From an uncultured Pelagibacteraceae bacterium (lineage in GTDB: Bacteria > Pseudomonadota > Alphaproteobacteria > Pelagibacterales > Pelagibacteraceae), in the NCBI GenBank assembly GCA_902551755.1, contig CACDEB010000002.1, positions 62,001-126,000 on the forward strand: 64,000 nucleotides of DNA. Direction: 5' to 3'. Positions within the stretch are counted from its first letter, which is position 1; each line of letters starts with the position of its first letter. Under the pieces are notes generated by a model. That model worked only from the letters and a program-made list of their open reading frames with translations, was not told the origin of the DNA and ran no database searches. This document shows positions 1 to 9,178 of the stretch, piece after piece. The translations under genes and the position numbers were made by a program.

Positions 1-1
1 T

Positions 2-331
2 AAAACTATAAAATATGTTGATCATGAAAATTTTATCACTGAACTTTTAGAAATAATTGATCAAGAAAATATAAAGGCTATTATTGTAGGAAATCCATTG
101 AATATGGATGGAAGTAAAGGCCCCTCTTCTCAATCAGCTTTAGATAAAGCTAAGATTATTGAGAATAAAACAAATACACCTGTGGCCTTATGGGATGAGA
201 GATTGTCAACTGTCGGTGCCTTTAAGATATCAAGTCAATTAGACATTAATGTATCTAAAAGAGTTCAAAAAATAGATGAAAATGCAGCAACGTTTATATT
301 GCAGGGAGCGATTGAATTCTTAAATAATTAA
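2..331 (+). CDS. ruvX: RuvX/YqgF family Holliday-junction resolvase-like protein, 3' part only
   Basis: The reading frame is open from base 2, so the gene starts outside the window and only about 109 C-terminal residues are seen. The run [12 protein letters not shown] is the family signature of the RNase H-like YqgF/RuvX proteins, followed by the DERLST block and a C-terminal helix containing [10 protein letters not shown], which carries the conserved late Asp. Family members are linked to pre-16S rRNA 5'-end maturation and, by fold, to Holliday-junction cleavage. The next gene begins about 40 bases downstream, so it may share a transcript with pyrB. The ATG at 98 lies inside the conserved core and is not a real start. 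Confidence 0.85.
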   Translation, partial: KTIKYVDHENFITELLEIIDQENIKAIIVGNPLNMDGSKGPSSQSALDKAKIIENKTNTPVALWDERLSTVGAFKISSQLDINVSKRVQKIDENAATFILQGAIEFLNN

Positions 332-372
332 GCTTGCAATATCAATGCTTTAAAGCTATAGAGTTGGTTTTA

Positions 373-1314
373 ATGGCTATAAACAACAACGCTATTAAAA
401 TTTCACAAAAACACCTACTGGGTATCCAAGACCTTTCTATTTCAGATGTAAAACTTATCTTAGATGAAGCAAAAAAATTTATTTCACTTAACAAGAGTAA
501 AAACAAAAAGTTAGATATTCTTAGAGGAAAAACTCAAATAAATCTTTTTTTTGAACCTTCGACGAGAACCCAAAGTTCTTTTGAACTAGCTGGAAAAAGA
601 CTGGGTGCAGATGTGATGTCGATGAATATAACTAATTCTGCTATTAAAAAAGGTGAAACATTAATCGACACTGCAATGACACTTAATGCAATGCATCCAG
701 ATATAATTGTAGTAAGACATCAAGATAGTGGTGCATCAAATCTTCTTTCACAGAAAGTAAATTGTTCAGTTTTAAATGCTGGTGATGGTAGACGTGAACA
801 TCCAACACAAGCATTACTAGATGCGCTTACAATAATTGAAAAAAAGAAAAAAATTGAAGGTTTGCGAATTGCAATTTGTGGGGACATTTTACACTCAAGA
901 GTAGCTAGATCAAATATTTTTTTGTTAAATATGTTAGGTGCTGAGGTCAATATAGTTGCCCCAACAAATCTCATGCCAAAAGATATTGAAAAATTTGGAG
1001 TAAAAACATTTTCAAATATGAAAGAAGGTGTGAAAGATTGCGATATAGTTATGATGTTAAGGTTACAAAATGAGAGGATGAGTAGTTCATTTTTGTCATC
1101 AAATAGAGAATATTATGAGTATTATGGCTTAACTCCTGACAAACTAGAAAAAGCGAAGAAAGATGCAATAATTATGCATCCTGGACCAATGAATAGAGGT
1201 ATTGAAATTGATACCAAACTTGCTGACGATATAAATAAAAGCGTAATCAAAGAACAGGTCGAATTAGGTGTTGCTGTGAGAATGGCTTGTTTAAAAATCT
1301 TTTGTGAAAAATGA
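373..1314 (+). CDS. pyrB: aspartate carbamoyltransferase catalytic subunit
   Basis: Catalyses carbamoyl phosphate plus aspartate to N-carbamoyl-aspartate, the first committed step of pyrimidine synthesis, in the cytosol. With the ATG at 373 the protein is 313 residues. A TTG at 334 would add 13 residues with no family similarity, so the ATG is preferred. The carbamoyl-phosphate loop [13 protein letters not shown] (residues 59-71) is present, with Gln where Arg is usual in [15 protein letters not shown] and the C-terminal HPGPMNRG motif are also present. The gene ends in a four-base ATGA overlap with the dihydroorotase-like gene, an arrangement typical of pyrB-pyrC' pairs. Confidence 0.95.
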   Translation: MAINNNAIKISQKHLLGIQDLSISDVKLILDEAKKFISLNKSKNKKLDILRGKTQINLFFEPSTRTQSSFELAGKRLGADVMSMNITNSAIKKGETLIDTAMTLNAMHPDIIVVRHQDSGASNLLSQKVNCSVLNAGDGRREHPTQALLDALTIIEKKKKIEGLRIAICGDILHSRVARSNIFLLNMLGAEVNIVAPTNLMPKDIEKFGVKTFSNMKEGVKDCDIVMMLRLQNERMSSSFLSSNREYYEYYGLTPDKLEKAKKDAIIMHPGPMNRGIEIDTKLADDINKSVIKEQVELGVAVRMACLKIFCEK

Positions 1315-2597
1315 AGAAACAATATTTTTTAAATGCAAACATAGTTGATCCAGCTAATTCTGTAGAGGAATTAGGTGGTTTAATTATAAATGAAGATGGA
1401 AAAATTGAAGCAATAGGAAAAAAAGTAAATAAAAATAATATTCCCTCACGTGAAAAATTCATAGATCTCGAAGAAAAATATATATTTCCCGGTTTAATCG
1501 ATATGAGGGTTTTTGTTGGGGAGCCAGGCTTTGAGTATAAAGAGAATTTTAAAACATTAAGTAATGCCGCCTTGGCAGGTGGGGTTACATCTGTTGTGAC
1601 AATGCCAAATACTTCACCTGTTATTGATAACGTTTCCATGGTTGATTTTTTAAAAAGGAGAGGACGAGATAAATCAAAAATAAATATATATCCAACTGCT
1701 ACCTTAACTAAAAATCTTGAAGGTAATAATATGAATGAGTTCGGCCTTTTACAAAAAAAAGGAATAATTGGTTTCACAGATGGAATAAAAACAATTCAAA
1801 ACACAAGAGTAATGTCTAGAATAATGAAATCAGCTTACGATTTGAACTCATTAATCATACAACATGCTGAAGATTTCGAATTAGCAAAAAACGGCCAGGT
1901 TAATGATGGGATTATTGCAACTAAATTAGGTCTACACGGAATACCAGATTATGCAGAGAAAATAATTGTTGAAAGAGACTTAAGTTTACTTCAGGATTAT
2001 AATTGCAGATACCATATTTCACAAATATCTTCAGCAAAATCTTTGGAAGTAATCAAACGTAGTAAAGATAATGTAAACTTTACAACTGGAGTTTCTATTA
2101 ACAACTTATCACTTAACGAAAATGATATTGGAGATTTTAGAACTTTTTTAAAACTTTCTCCACCACTTCGAACAGAAGATGATAGACTTTCATTAATAAA
2201 AGGTATTAATCAAGATTTAATTGAAGTCATAGTTTCAGATCATAAACCTGAAGACGAAGAATCAAAAAGATTAACGTTCTCACAAGCTGCAACTGGAGCA
2301 TCAGGTATAGAAACTTTATTATCCCTCGCGTTAGAGTTATTTCACAATGAGTCTTTAAAACTATCTAAAATAATTCAGTGTTTAACAAGTAATCCTGCAA
2401 AAATATTAAAGATAGATAAGGGAAGTTTATCTATAGGAAATGATGCTGACTTTTGTATAGTCGATTTATTTAAACCTTGGATAGTAAAAAAAGAAAATAT
2501 GATCAGTAAATCTAAAAATACATGCATAGAGGATAAAAAACTTCAAGGTAAAGTACTTAAAACATATATTAAAGGTGTAGAACTATATAAATGCTAA
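1311..2597 (+). CDS. pyrC: dihydroorotase-like protein (PyrC' type), metal site degraded
   Basis: A 428-residue amidohydrolase-superfamily protein, translationally coupled to pyrB. The usual DHOase motif with HVHxREPG is here [10 protein letters not shown], so the two zinc-binding histidines are R66 and F68 and the following Arg is G70. The later QHAED, YHISQ and SDHKP blocks survive. This pattern matches the non-catalytic PyrC' subunits known to hold together the PyrB dodecamer in pseudomonads and relatives. I therefore infer a structural partner of PyrB rather than an active enzyme, with a second true dihydroorotase expected elsewhere in the genome. It overlaps plsY by seven bases. Confidence 0.85.
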   Translation: MKKQYFLNANIVDPANSVEELGGLIINEDGKIEAIGKKVNKNNIPSREKFIDLEEKYIFPGLIDMRVFVGEPGFEYKENFKTLSNAALAGGVTSVVTMPNTSPVIDNVSMVDFLKRRGRDKSKINIYPTATLTKNLEGNNMNEFGLLQKKGIIGFTDGIKTIQNTRVMSRIMKSAYDLNSLIIQHAEDFELAKNGQVNDGIIATKLGLHGIPDYAEKIIVERDLSLLQDYNCRYHISQISSAKSLEVIKRSKDNVNFTTGVSINNLSLNENDIGDFRTFLKLSPPLRTEDDRLSLIKGINQDLIEVIVSDHKPEDEESKRLTFSQAATGASGIETLLSLALELFHNESLKLSKIIQCLTSNPAKILKIDKGSLSIGNDADFCIVDLFKPWIVKKENMISKSKNTCIEDKKLQGKVLKTYIKGVELYKC

Positions 2598-3178
2598 ATT
2601 TTGAATTATTTTTAATTATATTAGTAAGTTATTTATTTGGATCCATACCATTTGGATTACTTTTAACTAAATTTTTTTTAAAAAAGGATATCCGTGAAAT
2701 AGGATCTGGTAATATTGGTGCAACAAATGTACTAAGGGCTGGTAACAAAATTTTAGGTTACTCAACCTTGGTTCTCGATATATTAAAAGCTGTTCTTCCA
2801 ATTTTATATATAAAATTTTTCATGAACGATTATTTATATATATCTGCATTGTCAATTTTTATAGGACATGTCTTCCCTATTTGGTTAAAATTTAAAGGTG
2901 GTAAAGGTGTTGCATCTTATCTTGGAATTCTTTGTTGTTTGGATATTTATAGTGCTTTAATTTTTGGAGTCGTCTGGATTTCTATTTTTATATTCTTTAA
3001 ATTTTCATCATTAAGTTCTCTACTTGCAAGTTTAACAATTCCAATTTTTCACTTTTTTTATAATTCTAATTCTGACTACTATTTTTACTTTATGATGTTC
3101 ATTTTGATTTTTTTTACACATAGAGAAAATATAAAACGCTTGAGAAATAATACAGAATCTAAATCAAAAATTTATTAA
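2591..3178 (+). CDS. plsY: glycerol-3-phosphate acyltransferase PlsY
   Basis: An inner-membrane enzyme of 195 residues that transfers the acyl group of acyl-phosphate to glycerol-3-phosphate, the first step of phospholipid synthesis. The three PlsY signature loops are visible: GSIPFGLLLTK near residue 17, GSGNIGATNVLR near residue 38 and FKGGKGVASYLG near residue 102. About five hydrophobic segments separate them. The start overlaps the end of the dihydroorotase-like gene, so the two are probably co-translated. The length is normal for the family. Confidence 0.95.
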   Translation: MLNFELFLIILVSYLFGSIPFGLLLTKFFLKKDIREIGSGNIGATNVLRAGNKILGYSTLVLDILKAVLPILYIKFFMNDYLYISALSIFIGHVFPIWLKFKGGKGVASYLGILCCLDIYSALIFGVVWISIFIFFKFSSLSSLLASLTIPIFHFFYNSNSDYYFYFMMFILIFFTHRENIKRLRNNTESKSKIY

Positions 3179-3214
3179 TTTGACTATCAATCTTATTTAT
3201 GATTTTTTGTTTAC

Positions 3215-5776
3215 ATGAATTTAGTAATTGTTGAAAGTCCCGCTAAAGCAAAAACAATAAATAAATATTTAGGAAATGATTATACAGTCCTTGCTAGTTA
3301 TGGACATATCAGAGATCTTCCATCTAAGAATGGCTCTGTAGATCCTGAAAATGAATTTAAGATGATTTGGGAAATTGATAGTTTTTCTAAAAAATATTTA
3401 AAAGAAATTTCTGACGTAGCAAAAGATTCAAAAAAAATAATACTTGCTACAGACCCTGACAGAGAAGGTGAAGCAATTGCATGGCATGTTAAAGAATTTT
3501 TAAATGAAAAAAAATTACTTAAGGACAAAAAAATTGAAAGAGTTGTTTTTAATGAAATAACAAAAAAGGCAGTAACAAATGGAATAGAAAATCCAAGAGA
3601 AATAGAATCTGATCTTGTAAATGCTTATATGGCAAGACGTGCCTTAGATTATTTAGTAGGTTTTAATATTTCTCCCATACTTTGGACTAAACTCCCAGGG
3701 TCTAAATCAGCGGGTAGAGTGCAATCTGTTGCTCTAAGACTCTTAACCGAAAGAGAACATGAAATTGAAATTTTTAAACCTGAAGAATTTTGGTCTTTAA
3801 AAGTAAATTTTAAAACAAATGATGGAAATTTAATAACATCAAATATTTTTCAAATTGATAATAAAAAAATTGAAAAATTTAGTTTCAAAAATAAAAACGA
3901 TATTAATCAAGCAATAGAAAAAATAAAAAACGATAAATATAAAATTACAGATATTACATCCAAAATATATTCTAGAAATCCTTCTGGACCTTTTACAACA
4001 TCAACATTACAACAGTCAGCATCAAGTAAGCTTGGTTTTGGTGCTTCAAGAACAATGCAAATTGCTCAAAGACTTTATCAGGGTATTGAAATTGAAGGTG
4101 AAACTAAAGGATTAATCACCTACATGCGAACAGATGGTACCAATATTTCTAAAGAAGCTTTGCCAGTTTTTAGAAACTTTATAACTGATAACTTTGGTAA
4201 TGATTACTTACCTGATGAACCAATTAATTACTCGGGTAAAAAAGCAAAAAATGCACAAGAGGCTCACGAAGCTATAAGACCAACAGAAATAAGCAATACA
4301 CCTGAAAAAATGAAAAAATATTTAAGCTCAGATCAAAATAAATTATATAATTTGATTTGGTCAAGAGCTCTATCTTCACAAATGACGCCAGCAAAATTTG
4401 ATAGAAAAACTATTATTATTGAATCAAATAATAATGAACATATCTTTAAATCATCGGGTTCAACGGTAGTGTTTGATGGTTTCATGAAGGTAATTAATTT
4501 AGATGATGATAACAATGATGAAAATATTTTACCCAAAGTAGAAAAAGGAGAAGTAAGTATATCTGATTTTATAGATGAGCAACATTTTACTCAACCACCC
4601 CCAAGATATTCTGAGGCTAGTTTAGTTAAAAAATTAGAGGAATTAGGTATCGGTCGTCCTTCTACATACGCAAGTATTATTTCAGTAATATCTAATAGAG
4701 GTTATGCAGACGTTATTAATAAAAGATTTTTCCCAACTGATAGAGGAAAACTTTTATCTGCCTTTCTTGAAAAACTTTTTGCAAAATATGTTGATTATGA
4801 CTTTACTGCAAAATTAGAGGATCAATTAGATGACATAACTTCAGGAAAAGAAAATTGGCTACGTGTGCTAGATCAATTCTGGCAGGATTTTAATAAAAAT
4901 GTCTCATCTGTGAAAGAGATAAGAACTAGAGAAGTTCTGGATATGCTTAACGAAAGCTTGGGTAATTTAATATTTTATACAAATGATGATGGTAAAATCG
5001 ACAGATCTTGCAAATTATGCGCTAATGGCACACTAAGTTTGAAAAATAGCTTTAGAGGAGGTGCGTTTATTGGGTGTTCTAATTATCCAGAATGTAAGTT
5101 TACAAGACCGCTTTCAAAAATTAAAGCGTCTCAACAAATAAATTTAGCAGAACCTAAATTAATTGGTAAAAATGATAATGATAAAGAAATTTATTTAAAA
5201 AATGGAAGATTTGGTCCTTATTTACAATACGAATTATTAGAAGATGAAATAGTAAAAACCAAAAAAAGAAAAACAAAAAAAAAGGAAAATAATTTAAAAA
5301 ATGTATCGATTCCTAAAGGCTTAGATATAGAAAATATAGATTTAGAAAAAGCAAAATATCTATGCTCTCTACCTAAAATTTTAGGAAATCACCCAGATAT
5401 TGGCAAAGAAATTACAGTCAACGTTGGTAGATTTGGACCGTACTTAAAGTGTGAAAATAAATCCGCAAGAATTGAAAGTGTAGATGAATTATTTTCAATT
5501 GGTTTAAACAGAGCTATAACTTTAATATCTGAGGCAAAACCTGGAAGAATGTCTTCATCAATGATTAAAGATTTAGGTGAACATCCTGAAGATAAAAAAC
5601 CTGTAAGAGTTATGAAGGGTCAATATGGGCCTTACATAAAGTATAAATCTCTCAATGCAACTATCCCTGAAGAAAAGGATCCAACGGAATTGACAATGGA
5701 AGAAGCTTTGATATTGATTGAGAAGCGTAAAGAATACGATAAGACTAAAAAATCAAAAAAAAGGAAATCAAAATGA
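3215..5776 (+). CDS. topA: DNA topoisomerase I
   Basis: A type IA topoisomerase of 853 residues that relaxes negative supercoils. The N-terminal TOPRIM domain begins LVIVESPAKAKTI and carries TDPDREGEAIAWH. The catalytic tyrosine is Y303 in TYMRTDGTNIS. A four-cysteine zinc-finger repeat (CKLC ... GCSNYPEC) follows the core, then two further zinc-less topo-C repeats with FGPYL and YGPYIK motifs and a Lys-rich tail. The gene is preceded by a 36-base gap after plsY and runs by a four-base ATGA overlap into the RidA-family gene. Confidence 0.96.
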   Translation: MNLVIVESPAKAKTINKYLGNDYTVLASYGHIRDLPSKNGSVDPENEFKMIWEIDSFSKKYLKEISDVAKDSKKIILATDPDREGEAIAWHVKEFLNEKKLLKDKKIERVVFNEITKKAVTNGIENPREIESDLVNAYMARRALDYLVGFNISPILWTKLPGSKSAGRVQSVALRLLTEREHEIEIFKPEEFWSLKVNFKTNDGNLITSNIFQIDNKKIEKFSFKNKNDINQAIEKIKNDKYKITDITSKIYSRNPSGPFTTSTLQQSASSKLGFGASRTMQIAQRLYQGIEIEGETKGLITYMRTDGTNISKEALPVFRNFITDNFGNDYLPDEPINYSGKKAKNAQEAHEAIRPTEISNTPEKMKKYLSSDQNKLYNLIWSRALSSQMTPAKFDRKTIIIESNNNEHIFKSSGSTVVFDGFMKVINLDDDNNDENILPKVEKGEVSISDFIDEQHFTQPPPRYSEASLVKKLEELGIGRPSTYASIISVISNRGYADVINKRFFPTDRGKLLSAFLEKLFAKYVDYDFTAKLEDQLDDITSGKENWLRVLDQFWQDFNKNVSSVKEIRTREVLDMLNESLGNLIFYTNDDGKIDRSCKLCANGTLSLKNSFRGGAFIGCSNYPECKFTRPLSKIKASQQINLAEPKLIGKNDNDKEIYLKNGRFGPYLQYELLEDEIVKTKKRKTKKKENNLKNVSIPKGLDIENIDLEKAKYLCSLPKILGNHPDIGKEITVNVGRFGPYLKCENKSARIESVDELFSIGLNRAITLISEAKPGRMSSSMIKDLGEHPEDKKPVRVMKGQYGPYIKYKSLNATIPEEKDPTELTMEEALILIEKRKEYDKTKKSKKRKSK

Positions 5777-6234
5777 GTTATGAAGAAAAAATAAAGAAAC
5801 TAAAAATAAATCTTCCTGAGGCAAAAGCACCGGTTGGAAATTATGTTGCAACAAAAATTTCAGGAAAAATGTTATTTGTTTCTGGACAAATTTCTATTGA
5901 TGAAACTGGTCAATTAATAAAAGGGAAAGTTGGGAAAGATTTAGATACAGAAGCTGGTTATAAGGCTGCCAAAAGATGTGCGTTAAGTATTATTGCGCAA
6001 GTTAAAAAAGCTTGTGATAATGATTTATCAAAAGTTAAATCGTGCGTAAAATTAACAGGGTTTGTAAATTCAACAGATGAATTTATAGATCAACCTAAAG
6101 TATTAAATGGTGCATCAGATCTAATAGCTTCAGTATTTGGGGACGCTGGGATGCATACTAGGGCCGCTGTAAGCACAAATAGTTTACCATTAGGTGTCTC
6201 GGTAGAAGTAGATGCAATATTTGAGTTGAAATAA
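5773..6234 (+). CDS. RidA/YjgF family protein
   Basis: A 153-residue protein of the RidA/YjgF/UK114 family, which includes enamine/imine deaminases that detoxify reactive intermediates of PLP enzymes. The C-terminal block HTRAAVSTNSLPLGVSVEVDA carries the conserved Arg and the VEVD strand, and FVSGQISIDETGQ is the N-terminal strand. The long form and the HTRAAV motif suggest one of the RidA sister subfamilies rather than archetypal RidA, so the substrate is uncertain. Its start overlaps the topA stop codon. Confidence 0.85.
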   Translation: MSYEEKIKKLKINLPEAKAPVGNYVATKISGKMLFVSGQISIDETGQLIKGKVGKDLDTEAGYKAAKRCALSIIAQVKKACDNDLSKVKSCVKLTGFVNSTDEFIDQPKVLNGASDLIASVFGDAGMHTRAAVSTNSLPLGVSVEVDAIFELK

Positions 6235-6237
6235 ATT

Positions 6238-7536
6238 TTACTTTCCAACGCTATAATACTTAAAACCTTGTTGCTTAATTTTTGAAGAAGAATACAAATT
6301 TCGCATATCAAAAATTGTGAACTTTTTACCTTTTGCTAAGTTTTTAAAATTTATTGATTTAAAGTCGTTCCATTCTGTGTGTAGAATAACAAGATCTGAA
6401 TTTTGGACAGCATCTTTAATTGTTGTTTTGTTAATAACATTTTTTAGTTTTGAAAATTCTTTTTTGTAACCTGTTGGATCAAAATATTTTATTATTGCCC
6501 CTTTTTTTGATAACCACGGTATCATTTTAAGACTTGAGGAGTCTCTCATGTCATCAGTGTTTGCTTTAAATGTTACACCTAAAAAAGTTATCCTTTTATT
6601 CTTTACTTTTTTATTTAACATTTGATAAATTCGGTCTAATAAAATTTTAGATCTATTTTCATTCGATTTAATTACAGATTTTACCACTGATAGGTTTGTT
6701 TTAAAATTGTCAGCAGTTGAAATAATTGCTTTTGTATCTTTTGGAAAACAAGACCCACCGTACGCAGGGCCTGCTCTCAGAAATCGGCTACCTATTCTTT
6801 TGTCTAAACCCATTCCTATAGATATATCTTCCACATTAATCCCAGTTTTTTCGCATAAATTTGCTATTTCATTAATGAAAGTTATTTTGGTAGCTAAGAA
6901 AGCGTTAGAAGCGTATTTGATTAATTCTGCTGCTCTTCTAGATGTTTGTAAATATGAAGCCCCTTTAGAAATAAGTGGGCTATAAAGATTTTTCATAATT
7001 TTACCAGCTTTTTTATCATTCGTCCCAATTACCACTCTATCAGGATAAGAAAAATCTCTTATCGCCTCACCTTCTCTTAAAAATTCTGGATTAGAGACTA
7101 CTGAAAATTTTTTTTTACTATTTTTTCTAGATAAAATTTTTTCAATCTCATCACCTGTAGTTACAGGTACTGTTGATTTTGTTATGATAATTTTGAAACT
7201 ATTAATTGAGGAACTTATCTCCTTGGTTACATTATAGATTTGACTTAAATCTGCTGAACCTCCTCCTTTTTTTGTAGGTGTTCCAACACAAATAAAAATT
7301 ACGTCCGATTCTTTTACAGATTTTTTTAAATCTGTTGAAAAATTTAATCTCTTATTTCTAAAATTTTTAATTACTAACTCTGAAAGTCCGGGTTCGTAAA
7401 TTGGAACTTTTCCTTTTTTAAGGGAATTAATCTTATTTAAATCTTTATCTACACAAATTACTTCATTACCTAAATCTGCAAAACATACACCACTAACTAA
7501 TCCTACATAGCCAGTTCCTATCATACATAACTTCAT
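6238..7536 (-). CDS. ugd: UDP-glucose 6-dehydrogenase
   Basis: Oxidises UDP-glucose to UDP-glucuronate with two NAD+, feeding surface polysaccharide synthesis. The ATG at 7536 gives 432 residues beginning MKLCMIGTGYVGLVSG, the N-terminal Rossmann motif. An upstream in-frame start at 7587 adds 17 unrelated residues and lies inside galU, so it is rejected. CVGTPTKKGG, the catalytic cysteine in GGSCFPKDTKA and the C-terminal FLGVTFKANTDDMRDSSS are all present. The ATG overlaps the galU stop by four bases, so galU-ugd form a pathway operon supplying and using UDP-glucose. Confidence 0.95.
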   Translation of the reverse strand: MKLCMIGTGYVGLVSGVCFADLGNEVICVDKDLNKINSLKKGKVPIYEPGLSELVIKNFRNKRLNFSTDLKKSVKESDVIFICVGTPTKKGGGSADLSQIYNVTKEISSSINSFKIIITKSTVPVTTGDEIEKILSRKNSKKKFSVVSNPEFLREGEAIRDFSYPDRVVIGTNDKKAGKIMKNLYSPLISKGASYLQTSRRAAELIKYASNAFLATKITFINEIANLCEKTGINVEDISIGMGLDKRIGSRFLRAGPAYGGSCFPKDTKAIISTADNFKTNLSVVKSVIKSNENRSKILLDRIYQMLNKKVKNKRITFLGVTFKANTDDMRDSSSLKMIPWLSKKGAIIKYFDPTGYKKEFSKLKNVINKTTIKDAVQNSDLVILHTEWNDFKSINFKNLAKGKKFTIFDMRNLYSSSKIKQQGFKYYSVGK

Positions 7537-8348
7537 GATTTGGCTATCTCCAAAGTAGATTTTATATAACCATTCATACTTCCACAATCTAGGTATTTGC
7601 CTGAAAAATTATGAGCAATAAACTTATTGTTATCATAAATCAAAGATTGAATTGCATCCGTAATATGAATTTCTCCACCTTTGCCTGGTTTTTGTTTTGA
7701 TAATTTAGAAAATATTTTGTTAGGTAAAATATACCTTCCAATTACAGCTTTGTTTGATGGAGCGCTTGCAATAGATGGTTTTTCAACAACGTCTTTAATC
7801 AAATAATTATTCCTATCTATCTTTTTGTTTAATTTATATATTCCCCATCTTGAGACTGTTTTTTTATTCACATTCATACTCGCCATAACAGAAGATTTAT
7901 ATCGTTTGTGAATTTTTATCATAGATTTAGAGCAATTCTTCTTTATTATTAAATCGTCAGGTAAAAGCATTAAAAAAAATTTATCTTTAATATATTTTTT
8001 TGTCTTTAAAACTGCATCGCCAGTACCGAGAGGTTTATTTTGATATACAAATTTAATCATTTTCTTATATTTTAAGATTTGCTTATATTCTTTTATAATT
8101 CTTGGATCCTTTTTTTTGTTTATAATTTTCTTATAAAAACTGTCATTGTAAAAATATTTTTTTATCATTTGTTTTTTTTTTGAAATAATAAACACAACTT
8201 CTTTAATCCCTGCTTCAATACATTCGTCCAAAATATATTGTATTCCAGGTTTGCCATTGATAGGTAATAATTCTTTTGCAAAAACGCTAGTTAAAGGTAA
8301 AAGTCTTGTACCTAAACCAGCCAAAGGTATTATTGCTTGTTTAATCAT
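7533..8348 (-). CDS. galU: UTP-glucose-1-phosphate uridylyltransferase
   Basis: Makes UDP-glucose from UTP and glucose-1-phosphate. The 271-residue protein starts IKQAIIPLAGLGTRLLPLTS, the nucleotidyltransferase loop (usually AGxGTRLLP), followed by KELLPINGKPGIQYI. The later QNKPLGTGDAV and LLPDDLI motifs are the UTP/metal site. It is the first gene of the galU-ugd pair. Only 29 bases separate its start from the divergent panC start, so both promoters must overlap in a very small space or lie within the genes. Confidence 0.95.
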   Translation of the reverse strand: MIKQAIIPLAGLGTRLLPLTSVFAKELLPINGKPGIQYILDECIEAGIKEVVFIISKKKQMIKKYFYNDSFYKKIINKKKDPRIIKEYKQILKYKKMIKFVYQNKPLGTGDAVLKTKKYIKDKFFLMLLPDDLIIKKNCSKSMIKIHKRYKSSVMASMNVNKKTVSRWGIYKLNKKIDRNNYLIKDVVEKPSIASAPSNKAVIGRYILPNKIFSKLSKQKPGKGGEIHITDAIQSLIYDNNKFIAHNFSGKYLDCGSMNGYIKSTLEIAKS

Positions 8349-8377
8349 AAAATCTTATACTAACTCAATTACCATAA

Positions 8378-9178
8378 ATGATTATTTTTAAAAGTATTAA
8401 TAAACTTAATAAAGAAGTTAATTTTAAGGCAAGCATAGGATTTGTCCCAACAATGGGCAGTTTACATAAAGGACATATTAGTTTAGTGAAAAATTGCCAA
8501 AAAACATGTGACAAAACCCTAGTAAGTATATTCATTAATCCGTCGCAATTTAACCGAAAGACTGATTATAAAAATTATCCAAGAACATTAGATAAAGATA
8601 TTAAGATATTAAAGAAGCTTAAAGTAGACTATGTTCTGGTACCAAACATAAAAGAGATCTACTCAAGAAATACTCCTAGAAAAATTAATATTAATAAAAA
8701 ATACAAGGTATTATGCGGTAAATATCGACCAGGACATTTTGAAGGAGTTTTGGCTGTTATAAATAAATTTTTAAAAGATCTTAAAGTTAAAAAAATTTTT
8801 TTAGGAGAAAAAGATTTTCAACAATATTTCTTGATCAAAAATTTCGTAAAAAAAAGATTTAAAACAAAGGTTGTGTTATGTAAAACTATTAGAATGAGTA
8901 GTTCACTACCCTACTCATCCAGAAACAAATTACTTGATGACAAAAGTATTAGAATAGCCCAAAAGTTTACAAAAAAGATAATTGATGTTTTCAAAAATAT
9001 AAAAAAAAACACAAATAAAACTTACTTACTTCAAAGTATTAGAAGCAACAGTAATATTAAAATTGAATATTTAGAATTGAGAAACAAAAATAATCTTAGT
9101 CCAATTTATAACAAAAAAAATTTGAAACTCTTTGTATGTTTTTATATAAAGAAAGTTAGATTAATTGATAATTTTTAG
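8378..9178 (+). CDS. panC: pantoate-beta-alanine ligase, divergent
   Basis: Condenses pantoate with beta-alanine using ATP to give pantothenate. The 266-residue protein has the HxGH-type nucleotide site FVPTMGSLHKGHISLV, the PGHFEGVLAVINKFL block and GEKDFQQYFLI. The usual REEDGLAMSSRN segment is here IRMSSSLPYSSRN, so the SSRN end is kept but the acidic/Gly part is lost. The sequence is very Lys-rich. The family call is firm, but this substitution makes the exact activity slightly less certain. The 3' end overlaps the convergent mgtE by four bases. Confidence 0.88.
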   Translation: MIIFKSINKLNKEVNFKASIGFVPTMGSLHKGHISLVKNCQKTCDKTLVSIFINPSQFNRKTDYKNYPRTLDKDIKILKKLKVDYVLVPNIKEIYSRNTPRKININKKYKVLCGKYRPGHFEGVLAVINKFLKDLKVKKIFLGEKDFQQYFLIKNFVKKRFKTKVVLCKTIRMSSSLPYSSRNKLLDDKSIRIAQKFTKKIIDVFKNIKKNTNKTYLLQSIRSNSNIKIEYLELRNKNNLSPIYNKKNLKLFVCFYIKKVRLIDNF

